Assembly (NCBI RefSeq): GCF_014656415.1
Contig: NZ_BNCJ01000015.1
Location: forward strand, 49,933 to 113,932
Direction of reading: 5' to 3'
Source: Seohaeicola zhoushanensis
GTDB taxonomy: Bacteria; Pseudomonadota; Alphaproteobacteria; Rhodobacterales; Rhodobacteraceae
DNA: 64,000 bases
Numbering within the stretch: the first letter of the stretch is position 1; every line of letters starts with the position of its first letter. The position numbers and the translations under genes are program-made. The notes under the pieces were generated by a model that searched no databases, was not told where the DNA came from, and saw only the letters and a program-made list of their open reading frames with translations. Positions 35,454 to 44,265 of this stretch are shown in pieces.

Positions 35454-36443
35454 TCATTGGGTCAGGCCGAGCGGCGTCAGGATGTCGCCGTACTGCTTGT
35501 AGTTCGACTGTATCAGCGCACCAAACTTGTCGGCGGGCAGATACTTCGGCATCACGCCCAGCGCCGCGAGCCGCTCGATCACCTGCGGGTCCTTCAGCGC
35601 CTGGTCGACGGCGGCGCTGAACTGCTGCACCGCCTCTTCGGGTACGCCAGCCGGCGCGATGAAGCCGAACCACGAGGCGATGTCCTCGAAGCCCTTGAAC
35701 CCGAGATCGTTCAGCGTCGGCACATCCGGCAGTCCGTCCCAGCGTTCGTCGTTGAGGATGGCGATCGGCTTGACCGCGCCGGCCTGCGCCTGGCGCAGCA
35801 CTACGGCGTCGAACTGGCCGTCGACATGGCCGCCAAGCACGTTGTTCATCGCCTCGCTCGATCCCTTGAAGGGTACGTGGTTGACCTCGACCCCGGCCGA
35901 GGCGGCGAAGATCTCAACGTACAGATGGGTGATCGAGCCAATGCCGGCCGAACCAAAGGTCACCTCGCCGGGATGCGCCTTGGCATAGGCGATGACCTCG
36001 TCCAGCGTGTCGGCGGGGAAGTCCTTGCGCATGGCTAGGGCGCCGTAGCTTTCGGCAACCTTGGCCACGGGCTGGATCTCGGTCAGCGGGTCGTAGTTCA
36101 GCTTGCGCATCAGGGGTGCTATCACCAGCGTCGCTGTCGGCACGAAACCGAAGGTCAGCCCGTCGGGCTCGGCCTTGGCAAGTTGGGTGACACCGATCAC
36201 GCCGCCACCGCCACCGATGTTCTCAATTGTGATCGTGCGTCCGAGGATGGCCTCGATGGCCGGGGTAACGGCACGCGTGATGTTGTCCGAGGTGCCACCC
36301 GGAGCATAGGGAACGATCATCCGCATATTCCCCTCGGGCCAATCGGCCCTGGCCTGCCCCGGCATCGTCAACGCCGTGGCGATCGCGGCCGCCCCAGCCA
36401 ATATGCTCCGGCGTGTCCAGCCGGCATTAAAAATATTGGTCAT
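35454..36443 (-). CDS. tctC: Tripartite tricarboxylate transporter, periplasmic binding protein (TctC type)
   Basis: The 329-residue protein starts MTNIFNAGWTRRSILAGAA, with a twin-arginine-like leader cleaved near GQARA, then the Bug/TctC domain (MRMIVPYAPGGTSDNITR, GGGGVIGVTQLAKAEPDG). Bug proteins bind carboxylates through backbone amides and ordered water, so the substrate cannot be read from side chains. GGAGGAGA precedes ATG 36443. The chosen start leaves the RR motif within the first 15 residues, as expected for Tat export. Confidence 0.92.
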   Translation of the reverse strand: MTNIFNAGWTRRSILAGAAAIATALTMPGQARADWPEGNMRMIVPYAPGGTSDNITRAVTPAIEAILGRTITIENIGGGGGVIGVTQLAKAEPDGLTFGFVPTATLVIAPLMRKLNYDPLTEIQPVAKVAESYGALAMRKDFPADTLDEVIAYAKAHPGEVTFGSAGIGSITHLYVEIFAASAGVEVNHVPFKGSSEAMNNVLGGHVDGQFDAVVLRQAQAGAVKPIAILNDERWDGLPDVPTLNDLGFKGFEDIASWFGFIAPAGVPEEAVQQFSAAVDQALKDPQVIERLAALGVMPKYLPADKFGALIQSNYKQYGDILTPLGLTQ

Positions 36444-36487
36444 GTCGTCTCCTCCCTTGGATTGGAACTGGTGGTCTTCGCGGTCCT

Positions 36488-38785
36488 TCAATTCTCCTCA
36501 CGGGCCACGAAGTGCGGCAAATTGAATGCAGTCGTGCAAGGTGGCGCATTCACCGGCCCGGTGATGCGTACAAGGCAGGTCTGGGCGACGCTGCCCTGCG
36601 CCAGGCTCGACGTTCCCTTGTCGAGCGTAAGCACGTTGGGGTTGCCGTGACGGTCGCGACCGCTCTCGTCCGGGTCGTGCCAAGCACCGGTCGACAGCCG
36701 CGCCACGCCGGGCATGATACGGTCGTTGAGCCGTGCAGCCGCAAGGCAGGCGCCCCGGTCATTGGAAAGCTCCACGACGTCACCGTCGGCAATTCCACGC
36801 TCCGCGGCGTCGGCGGGATTCAAGTGTACCTGCTCGCGCCCGCCCACCTTGTTGTCACGACTATGCGCGCTGGCATCGAGCTGGCTGTGCAGCTTGCGTT
36901 CCGGTTGGTCCGACAGCAGGTGCAGCCGATCGTCGCCCGCGGGCAGCCGACCGAGCCATTCGTCCGGTTCCAGCCAGACCGGGTGGCCGGGGCAATCGGC
37001 AAGACCGAAGCTGTCGATCGTCTCGCTGAAGATCTCGATCCGCCCGGAAGGCGTCGACAGTCGGTTAGCCTCGGGATCGGCGCGGAACGCATCGAACATC
37101 ACCACCGGCGCCTTCTGGTCGGCAAAGTCGATCAGGCCGATTTCGCGGAACTGATCATAGTCGGGAATGTCGATCCCCTGCCGCGCCAGAACGCCGCGGT
37201 TCTGTTCGTAGAGCTTGCGGAGCCAGGCGGCGCTGTCGTTGCCTTCGGTGAAAGTCTCCTCGCAATCGAGACGGCGCGAGAGTTCCGTGAAGATATCGTA
37301 GTCGTCGCGCGCTCCGCCCAGCGGCGGCACCAGCTGCCGCATCGCAACCATGTGGCCCTCGCGGGTCGAATAGCCTATGTCGTCGCGCTCGGCCGGAATG
37401 GTAGCCGGCAGCACGATATCGGCGTGCTTGGCGGTGGCGGTCCAGTATTGCTCGTTGACTATCACCGTTTCGGGCTTTTGCCATGCCCGCTCAAGGCGGT
37501 TTAGATCCTGATGGTGATGCCAAGGGTTACCGCCGGCCCAGTAGATCAGTCGGATATCGGCATAGGTCCGGGTCTTCCCGTCGTAGGGATAGCTGCCACC
37601 GGGCGAAAGCAACATGTCGGCAATCCGCGCCACCGGGATGAAATCGGAAACCGCGTTGCGGCCCTGTGGCAAGGTCGGCCCCACCAGCAGCCCCTCATTG
37701 CTGCCCAGCGTGTTCGCCGCGCCATAGCCGAAGCCGAACCCGCCACCCGGCAAGCCGATCTGCCCCAGCATCGCCGCCACGGCGACCAGCGCCCAAACCG
37801 GTTGTTCCCCATGCGAGGCACGTTGCAGGGACCAGGACATGTTCAGCATGGTGCGGTGACTCGCCGCGTCGCGCGCCAGCTGCCGGATGGTGTCTGCCGG
37901 CACACCCGAGATGCGTTCCGCCCATTCCGGGTTGCGCGCAGTGCCGTCGGCGCCTCCGTTCAGATAGGCCAGAAAGCGGTCGTAGCCGGTGCAGTATCGG
38001 TCGAGGAATGCGCGGTCGGCCAGCCCTTCGTCATGCAACACATGCGCCATGCCAAGCAGGACGGCGGTATCTGTGTTTGGCCGGCAAGGCACCCATGCCG
38101 CTGCCGCATTGTCGAGATTGTCGCCCACAGGGCCGACGTTCACCATGCGGATGCCGGCTACGCGCATGGCGTCGATGCCGGGCCGCACATGGTGGCGCAG
38201 GACGCCGCCGGCCGAGATCTGGGCGTTCTTCCACGGCACCCCGCCAAAGCAGAGCAGCAACTGGGTATGGTCGCGCAGCACATCCCATGAGGTGTGATTG
38301 GCCATCACATAGGGCATCGACGCGATGATATGCGGCAGGATCACCCGCGCGGCGCCCAGCGAATAGGAGTTCTCATGGCGCACGTAACCGCCCGCCGCGT
38401 TCAGGAAACGATGGACCTGGCTTTGCGCGTGGTGAAAGCGGCCTGCGCTCGACCAGCCGTAGGAGCCGCCAAAGATCGAACCGTTGCCGTGTGTCTTGCG
38501 GACCCGGTCGATCTCGGCCGCAGCGAGGTCAAGCGCCTCATCCCAGCCGATCTCGACAAAGGGATCGCGGCCACGCAGGTCGGGGCGGCTGCCGGGGCCG
38601 CCGTCCAGCCAGCTCTTGCGTACGGCTGGACGGCACACCCTGATCGCTTGCACCCCGGCCTCGAGTTGGTCCAGCCCGATCACGTTCGGATCGGGATCGC
38701 CAGGCCAGGGCAACAGCCTGATCTGCCCGTCCGCCGCGATTTCAGCGGTCCGGATGCCCCAATGGGCCGAGGTGAAAAGCGTCAT
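36488..38785 (-). CDS. Molybdopterin S-/N-oxide reductase, BisC/DMSO reductase family
   Basis: The 765-residue enzyme lacks an N-terminal iron-sulfur cluster motif and matches single-subunit DMSO/TMAO/biotin sulfoxide reductases. The active-site segment has GGSYGWSSAGRFHHAQSQ, with Tyr109 and Trp111 at positions that correspond to Tyr114 and Trp116 of Rhodobacter DMSO reductase, and Ser142 in NSYSLGAA is the expected molybdenum ligand. It has no Tat signal, so it should work in the cytoplasm like BisC. Its presence in a sulfur-compound operon suggests reduction of an imported sulfoxide (inference). It starts 10 bp after the enoyl-CoA hydratase gene. Confidence 0.9.
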   Translation of the reverse strand: MTLFTSAHWGIRTAEIAADGQIRLLPWPGDPDPNVIGLDQLEAGVQAIRVCRPAVRKSWLDGGPGSRPDLRGRDPFVEIGWDEALDLAAAEIDRVRKTHGNGSIFGGSYGWSSAGRFHHAQSQVHRFLNAAGGYVRHENSYSLGAARVILPHIIASMPYVMANHTSWDVLRDHTQLLLCFGGVPWKNAQISAGGVLRHHVRPGIDAMRVAGIRMVNVGPVGDNLDNAAAAWVPCRPNTDTAVLLGMAHVLHDEGLADRAFLDRYCTGYDRFLAYLNGGADGTARNPEWAERISGVPADTIRQLARDAASHRTMLNMSWSLQRASHGEQPVWALVAVAAMLGQIGLPGGGFGFGYGAANTLGSNEGLLVGPTLPQGRNAVSDFIPVARIADMLLSPGGSYPYDGKTRTYADIRLIYWAGGNPWHHHQDLNRLERAWQKPETVIVNEQYWTATAKHADIVLPATIPAERDDIGYSTREGHMVAMRQLVPPLGGARDDYDIFTELSRRLDCEETFTEGNDSAAWLRKLYEQNRGVLARQGIDIPDYDQFREIGLIDFADQKAPVVMFDAFRADPEANRLSTPSGRIEIFSETIDSFGLADCPGHPVWLEPDEWLGRLPAGDDRLHLLSDQPERKLHSQLDASAHSRDNKVGGREQVHLNPADAAERGIADGDVVELSNDRGACLAAARLNDRIMPGVARLSTGAWHDPDESGRDRHGNPNVLTLDKGTSSLAQGSVAQTCLVRITGPVNAPPCTTAFNLPHFVAREEN

Positions 38786-38795
38786 GTCGGTTCCC

Positions 38796-39533
38796 TTATT
38801 TCCCCGTAAAATTGGGGCTTCGCTTCTCGCGATAGGCCGCGAGACCCTCCTGCAGGTCGGCACTGTTGCGAACAGTGTTCAACGCCGCCTGGGTCAGCGC
38901 CATCTGCTCCGAGGGGGACTTAACCAGCATGTGGTCGTTGACCATCGCCTTGAGCGTCCCCAGCACCAGCGGTGCCATGCCGGCCAGTTCCTGCGCCATG
39001 CCCAGCGCGACCTCGACATGCTTGCCCTCCGGCGCGATCTCGTTGACCAGACCCATCTCGTAGGCGCGCCGCCCCGAGACCGGGCGGCCCAGAAGCATAA
39101 CTTCCATCGCCATCTTGTGAGGGATGCGCGCGGCCAGCGCGGCGATGATGCCGCCGGTCAGCCCAAGCTTGGCCTCGGGATAGGAGAACTTGGCCCGTTC
39201 CGTCGCCACGCAGAGATCCGACGTCGCCGCCATCACCAGCCCGCCGCCGACACACCAGCCGTCGACCGCGCAGATGATCGGCTTGTTGGTCCGGATGCCC
39301 ACCGCCGGCACGCAGCGCCAGAGTTCGGGCAGGTCGGTCACGTCGGCGCCCGAGGTGAAGGCCTTCTCGCCAGCCCCGCAAAGGACCGCGACCCGCTGGT
39401 CCGAGGCGTCGAACTCCTCGAAGGCCTTCTGCAGGTCCACCGCAACCCCGCTGCTGATCGCGTTCAGTTTTTCCGGGCGGTTGATGGTGAACACCGTGAC
39501 CCGGCCTTCCTGCCGGACGTCAATATCGCTCAT
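38796..39533 (-). CDS. Enoyl-CoA hydratase/isomerase-family protein (copy 1)
   Basis: The 245-residue crotonase-fold protein starts MSDIDVRQEGRVTVFTINRP. It has the first oxyanion-hole segment AFTSGADVTDLPE and the second, VDGWCVGGGLVMAATSDLCVA. Instead of the two active-site glutamates of true hydratases, the second-Glu region reads KFSYPEAKLGLTGG, keeping one Glu (PEAKLG). Activity may therefore be hydration, isomerisation or elimination of a CoA thioester. It lies between the acyl-CoA synthetase and the molybdoenzyme genes. Confidence 0.88.
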   Translation of the reverse strand: MSDIDVRQEGRVTVFTINRPEKLNAISSGVAVDLQKAFEEFDASDQRVAVLCGAGEKAFTSGADVTDLPELWRCVPAVGIRTNKPIICAVDGWCVGGGLVMAATSDLCVATERAKFSYPEAKLGLTGGIIAALAARIPHKMAMEVMLLGRPVSGRRAYEMGLVNEIAPEGKHVEVALGMAQELAGMAPLVLGTLKAMVNDHMLVKSPSEQMALTQAALNTVRNSADLQEGLAAYREKRSPNFTGK

Positions 39534-39549
39534 TCTGTTCTCTTCCCTC

Positions 39550-41676
39550 TTACTTGTCGTTCATCAGAAGCCGGGCATCGACGCCGGTGCAGCCCTGGCC
39601 GGCCTTGCCAACCAGCACCGGGTTCACGTCGAGTTCGCCGAAGCGGTCACCCAGGTCATGGGCAAGCCAGCTCACCCGGCTGACCGCGTCGGCCAGCGCG
39701 CCCAGATCCAGCGGCGCGCTGCCACGGAAGCCCTTGAGCAGCGGCGCGACGCGCAGACCCAGCAGCATCTCGCGGGCCTCCGCGGGCGAGACCGGAGCCA
39801 GCCGCACGGCCACATCTTTGAGCAGTTCGACCAGCACGCCGCCAGCGCCCACCATGACCACCGGCCCGAACAGTGGATCGCGCCGTGCGCCGACAAACAT
39901 CTCGAGCTCGCCCGACACCATCTCCTGCACGAGGTAGCCCTCGATGACCGCCTTCGGATGGCCTGCCGCCAGCCGTGCCGCCATCGCGGCCACTGCCGCC
40001 TCGACCGCCTGCGCGTCCCCCAGGTTCAGGGCCACACCACCGGCATCAGACTTGTGCACAATATCGGGCGAGACGACCTTGACGACGAAGGGCGCCTTCA
40101 GCCCCGCCGCCGCCTTGCCGGCGGCCGCCGCGTCTGGGGCCACCACGCCCCGGTTCACCGGCACGCCGTAATCGGCGAGCACCGCCTTTGCCCTGGCCTC
40201 GTCAAGCGCGCCGCTCAGCGCCTCGGCCGAAGTCTTGCCCGGCGAGCCGCCCTTGTCGGCGCGGGTGCCGGCCATCGCCTGCATGGTGCGATAGCCGTCG
40301 ATCACGCGGATCGCCTCATCCAACGAGTCGAAGTAGAACAGCCCGTGCTTGAGCAGTTCTGCGCGCGCCTTGTTGGCCGCCTGCCCCGGCTGAAGCACCA
40401 CCAGGCAGGGCTTGCGGGCCCCGCCCGCCTCGGCACTAGCCAGGCCCTTGGCGATGCATTCGCAAAGCAGCCGCATGTCGGGCGCCGTCGTCAGCGGGCA
40501 GAGCACGATGCCCGAGGCCGTGTCCTGCAGCAGCGCTTGGGCCGAGCCCTCGCCCACTAGCATCGACCCGCCGGTGATCGCCGCGCCCATGTCGATCGGG
40601 TTCGCCTTGGCATTGTCGGGGTAGTAGTACTGTTCCAGCGCCGCGACGGTTTCGGGCGCGTAGCTGGCCAGCGGCAGGTTCCAGTCGGTCAGCCGGTCCG
40701 CGGTGATCGCGCCGCCGCCGCCCGAGGTGGTCAAGATCGCGGTTTCAAGGCGTTTCGGCTGGTCGAAACGGGTCAGCGCCGCCGCCAGCATGATCATCGC
40801 GTCCGGGTCGTCCATCAGCACCACGCCAGTCTCGCGGCAGGCGGCCGCGAAGGCCTCGTAACTGCCGGCGAGGCTTGCCGTATGCGAGAAGGCTGCCGCC
40901 GCGCCAAAGTCGGTGCGCCCGGCCTTGACCGCGAGCACCGGCTTGCCCGCCGCGCGGGCCCTCTCCGCCACTTCGAGGAAGCGCCGTCCATCCTTGACAC
41001 CCTCGATATAGGTGCAGATCACATCGGTCGCGGGGTCGTCGACCAGGAAGTCGAGGAAGTCGCAAAGGTCGAGATCGGCCTGGTTGCCGATCGAGAAGCA
41101 ATGCGAGAAGCCGACGCCGCGGGTCTGCGCCCGGTCGAATATCGTCGCCATCAGCGCGCCCGACTGGCTGACCATGCCGATCCGGCCGACCAGAAGCTTG
41201 TCGACGAAAAGCGCCGGCGAGGCGCAGAGCACCAGTTTGTTCACCGGGCTGATTAGGCCAAGGCAGTTCGGACCGATCAGGCGCATCCCGAACTTGCGGG
41301 CCTCCTCGACGATCTCGGCCTCGAGCGCGGCGCCTTCCTCCCCAGCATCCGAGAACTTGGCGGTGATGATGATCGCTGCCTTGGTGCCGGCTTCGGCGCA
41401 TTCGCGCACCGCCGCTTTCACGTGGTCGCGCGGCACCGCCATCACCGCCATGTCCGGCGGCGTCGGTGTCGCACCGATGTCGGTGTGGCAGGCGATGCCC
41501 AGCAGCGACTCGCGCTTGCGGTTGATCGGATAGATCTGGCCTTCGAAACCGTGATGCACCAGCAGCTTGAACAGCCGGCCACCAAATTTCGTCAGGTCCT
41601 CCGAAGCGCCGATCACCGCAACGGACTTCGGCTCCAGCATCTCGGCAATACGCGCCGGACGGGTCATATCGTTCAT
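39550..41676 (-). CDS. ADP-forming acyl-CoA synthetase (fused alpha/beta subunits)
   Basis: The 708-residue protein has a CoA-binding Rossmann domain (SVAVIGASEDLTKFGGRL), two succinyl-CoA-synthetase-like flavodoxin domains with the phospho-His in AFSHTASLAGS (about residue 265), and a C-terminal ATP-grasp domain (VLADYGVPVNRG, KVVSPDIVHKSDAGG). Such enzymes make or use an acyl-CoA with ATP/ADP and phosphate. ATG 41667 is an alternative start with better spacing from GAGGA. In known 3-sulfinopropionate pathways activation uses the related SucCD, so this is a plausible CoA ligase for a sulfinate or thio-acid here (inference). Confidence 0.9.
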   Translation of the reverse strand: MNDMTRPARIAEMLEPKSVAVIGASEDLTKFGGRLFKLLVHHGFEGQIYPINRKRESLLGIACHTDIGATPTPPDMAVMAVPRDHVKAAVRECAEAGTKAAIIITAKFSDAGEEGAALEAEIVEEARKFGMRLIGPNCLGLISPVNKLVLCASPALFVDKLLVGRIGMVSQSGALMATIFDRAQTRGVGFSHCFSIGNQADLDLCDFLDFLVDDPATDVICTYIEGVKDGRRFLEVAERARAAGKPVLAVKAGRTDFGAAAAFSHTASLAGSYEAFAAACRETGVVLMDDPDAMIMLAAALTRFDQPKRLETAILTTSGGGGAITADRLTDWNLPLASYAPETVAALEQYYYPDNAKANPIDMGAAITGGSMLVGEGSAQALLQDTASGIVLCPLTTAPDMRLLCECIAKGLASAEAGGARKPCLVVLQPGQAANKARAELLKHGLFYFDSLDEAIRVIDGYRTMQAMAGTRADKGGSPGKTSAEALSGALDEARAKAVLADYGVPVNRGVVAPDAAAAGKAAAGLKAPFVVKVVSPDIVHKSDAGGVALNLGDAQAVEAAVAAMAARLAAGHPKAVIEGYLVQEMVSGELEMFVGARRDPLFGPVVMVGAGGVLVELLKDVAVRLAPVSPAEAREMLLGLRVAPLLKGFRGSAPLDLGALADAVSRVSWLAHDLGDRFGELDVNPVLVGKAGQGCTGVDARLLMNDK

Positions 41677-41686
41677 TCCTCTTCCC

Positions 41687-42445
41687 TCAACTCTGCGCCG
41701 GTGCGGCGCTGGTCCTTGTCTTCAAACCGGCCCGATAGGCCATGATCCGGTCGCGCAGGCCACGTGGCGCGGCCGAGCGCACGAGCCGCGCGAGGTCGCC
41801 ATCGGCATCCGCCGGCCCCGAGAGCACGGCACGCAACGCCCGTCCGGTGACCTTCGGCAGACGGGCGGCCAGCTCTGCCCCGGCGGCGATGGCCGCCGCC
41901 TCCTCTCCCGGCGCGATCACTCGCTGTGCGAGGCCCAGCGCCACCGCCTCCTCGGCTGTAACCAGGCGACCGCCCAGCAGGATCTCCGCCGCCGGCCCGT
42001 CGCCGATGCGCGCGCCCAGCCGGCGGGTGCCCAGCACCAGCCCGAAGTTCACCCCCGGAAAGGCAAAGCTGGCCCCTTCGACAGCCACCCGACGCTGGCA
42101 GGCAACGAAGATGTCGGCCCCGGCGCCCATCGTGCGCCCCTTGGCGATCGCAAGCGTCGGAACCGGCAATTGCCACAGTCGGTCGAGCATCATCTCGATG
42201 CGCACGAAACGGGCGAGCAGATCGCCGTCGCTGAGCTCTTCCAAGTCGGCGAGGTCGAAGCCGGTGCAGAAGTGGCGTCCCGCGCCGGCCAGCACCAGCA
42301 GGGGCACATCATCAGCCACGGCCTGCACGCAGGCCGCATCCAAGGCATCGGTTAATTCCTCGGACAGGGCGTTGCCCTTGTCGGGGCGGTCCAGCGTCAG
42401 CAGCCGGTGCCCCTCACCGTCCGAGACACGCAGCGGTCCGGTCAT
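41687..42445 (-). CDS. Enoyl-CoA hydratase/isomerase-family protein (copy 2)
   Basis: The 252-residue crotonase-fold protein has oxyanion-hole segments RHFCTGFDLADLEE and GRTMGAGADIFVACQ, then FAFPGVNFGLVLG, where the catalytic Glu of hydratases is replaced (FPGVNFG instead of PExxxG). It is thus diverged from standard hydratases and from the other copy at 38796. It could be an isomerase, thioesterase-like or lyase member. Its start overlaps the thiol dioxygenase stop by 4 bp, so the two are tightly coupled in expression. Confidence 0.87.
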   Translation of the reverse strand: MTGPLRVSDGEGHRLLTLDRPDKGNALSEELTDALDAACVQAVADDVPLLVLAGAGRHFCTGFDLADLEELSDGDLLARFVRIEMMLDRLWQLPVPTLAIAKGRTMGAGADIFVACQRRVAVEGASFAFPGVNFGLVLGTRRLGARIGDGPAAEILLGGRLVTAEEAVALGLAQRVIAPGEEAAAIAAGAELAARLPKVTGRALRAVLSGPADADGDLARLVRSAAPRGLRDRIMAYRAGLKTRTSAAPAQS

Positions 42446-43032
42446 CCGGTCATGCCCCAGATGTTGGGCAGGGTGGTATTGGAATAGCCGGAAATGAAGG
42501 TCGATTCCTTTCCGTCCGAAGCAAAGACATGGCGGCGCACCGCACCGATGTTCGCGCCATAGACGTGGATCGAGATGGAATCCCGGTCAGTCTCGGCATT
42601 GCTGACCTTGTGGATATCGCCGACACGCGGCGAGACAGCCACTACCTCACCTGTCTGCAGCACCGCGTTGTCGGTCGGGGTCATGCGGCCGTCGCGCAGT
42701 TCGTAGCCGATGCTGCGTTCTGACCCGCGCAACTGCCCCACCAGACCCCAGACCGTATGGTCGTGGACCGGGGTTTCCTGTCCCGGTCCCCAGACGAAGC
42801 TGACGACCGAGAAACGCTCCTGCGGGTCGCAGTAAAGCAGATGCTGCTGATAGCCCTGCGGCCGGCCCTGCGCGCAATCAGCGGGCAGCCAGTCGTCGAC
42901 CGCGACAAGGTTACGCAGCAGGTCGGCGCCATCCTTGAGGATGATCGCCTCGTCACCATTCGCCCGCGACACCAGTGCGCTGAGTTCAGACAAGAAATGC
43001 CGCAGCCGGCCCGTATTAAGTTGTTCCGCCAT
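42442..43032 (-). CDS. Thiol dioxygenase, 3-mercaptopropionate dioxygenase-like
   Basis: This 196-residue cupin of the cysteine dioxygenase family has the iron ligands His90 and His92 in PVHDHTVWG and His141 in VGDIHKVSN. The second-sphere triad Ser154-His156-Tyr158 (SIHVY) and Arg167 are present. In bacterial 3-mercaptopropionate dioxygenases the matching residues are His90, His92, His142, the Ser155-His157-Tyr159 triad and Arg168 (numbers from memory), so every position aligns within one residue. The expected reaction is thiol plus O2 to a sulfinate, for example 3-mercaptopropionate to 3-sulfinopropionate. Closely related substrates such as cysteine or cysteamine are less likely. It sits in an operon with CoA-activating enzymes. 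Confidence 0.9.
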   Translation of the reverse strand: MAEQLNTGRLRHFLSELSALVSRANGDEAIILKDGADLLRNLVAVDDWLPADCAQGRPQGYQQHLLYCDPQERFSVVSFVWGPGQETPVHDHTVWGLVGQLRGSERSIGYELRDGRMTPTDNAVLQTGEVVAVSPRVGDIHKVSNAETDRDSISIHVYGANIGAVRRHVFASDGKESTFISGYSNTTLPNIWGMTG

Positions 43033-43046
43033 GAAATCTCCTCCCT

Positions 43047-44237
43047 TCAGCGCGCCGCCGTGGCGCGATCGTTTTCCATCTCTTGCACCAGCCCCAGTAC
43101 CGTCGCCCGGTCGCCGTCCAGCTCCGGAGGCCCGCGCCGGATCGATGGCGCGCTGCCGTCAATGCGCAGCGGGCTGGCAAATGTGTGGGTTTCCTGCCCG
43201 TTGGGCAGCCGCAGCGGCTGCACCCATTTCTGTTCGGCAACATGCGGGTCCGAAAGCACCTGGGAATAGGCGTTGATCGGCGAACAGGGCACACCCTCGG
43301 CGGCCAGGCTGTCGAGCCAGTCGCGTGCCGGCCGGGTGGCAAAGACCGCATTCAGAATCTGTTTCAGTGCCTTCTGGTTGGCCGCTCGGTCCCGTGTGGT
43401 CAGGAAGCGCGGATCCTCGACAAGGTCCGAACGGTCGACCACATCGCAGACCGAGCGCCAGAGCTTGTCATTGCCGGCGGCGATTACGAAGTGCGTATCG
43501 CTGGCCTGGAAAGCCTCGTAGGGGGCGTTGCGCGGATGCGCGGCACCGAGCTTCTGCGGGTCGCGGCCGCTGCCGAAGTATTCGCTCGTCTGCAGCGCCG
43601 CGATGCCCAGGCTCGCGCCCAACATCGAGATGTCGACATGCCCGCCCTTGCCGGTCTCGCGCACGCGGGTCAGCATCGAGGAGATGGCGAAGGCGGCATA
43701 AAGCCCGGTCGAGAAATCCGAGATCGGCACGCCACATTTCACCGGCCCGCCATCCTGCTCGCCGGTCACGCTCATGATGCCGGAGAAAGCCTGGATCGTA
43801 ACATCGAAGCCACCATCGCGCGCGCGCGGGCCGGTCTGGCCATATGCGGAGAGCGAGCAGTAGACGAGATCGGGGCGGCTCTCGCGGTAGCGGGCCGGGC
43901 CGAGGTTCAGACGGTCCATCACGCCGGGGCGGTTATTCTCGATCACCACGTCGGCGCGGCGGATCAGGCTGTCGGCGATGGCATGGCCCTCGGGCGATTT
44001 CAGATCGAGCGCGATGGACATCTTGTTGCGGTTCAACGAGGCGAAGTTTTCGCTGAACCCTTCGTTCAGCGGTGGCCACTGCCGCAGGGTGTCGCCACTT
44101 GGCGGCTCGACCTTGATCACCTCGGCACCCATGTCAGCCAACAGCATTCCGCAGAACGGCCCAGCGGCCACGCTGCAGAATTCCACCACCGTCACACCGG
44201 CGAGCGGGGCATCGAAGCTCTGTTCAGATACGCTCAA
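43047..44237 (-). CDS. CaiB/BaiF-type (class III) CoA transferase
   Basis: The 396-residue protein starts MSVSEQSFDAPLAGVTVVEF and has the family's FCGMLLADMGAEVIKVEPP and NRNKMSIALDLKSPEG segments. The catalytic Asp is in RDGGFDVTIQAFSGIMSVTG. Class III transferases move CoA between carboxylic acids such as succinate, carnitine, formate or mesaconate. It is the promoter-proximal gene of the operon and starts a 310-bp divergent region facing the IclR gene. It provides a second way to activate the pathway acid, alongside the ADP-forming synthetase. Confidence 0.92.
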   Translation of the reverse strand: MSVSEQSFDAPLAGVTVVEFCSVAAGPFCGMLLADMGAEVIKVEPPSGDTLRQWPPLNEGFSENFASLNRNKMSIALDLKSPEGHAIADSLIRRADVVIENNRPGVMDRLNLGPARYRESRPDLVYCSLSAYGQTGPRARDGGFDVTIQAFSGIMSVTGEQDGGPVKCGVPISDFSTGLYAAFAISSMLTRVRETGKGGHVDISMLGASLGIAALQTSEYFGSGRDPQKLGAAHPRNAPYEAFQASDTHFVIAAGNDKLWRSVCDVVDRSDLVEDPRFLTTRDRAANQKALKQILNAVFATRPARDWLDSLAAEGVPCSPINAYSQVLSDPHVAEQKWVQPLRLPNGQETHTFASPLRIDGSAPSIRRGPPELDGDRATVLGLVQEMENDRATAAR

Positions 44238-44265
44238 ATCTTCCTCCTCATACCCCTGGGGATAG

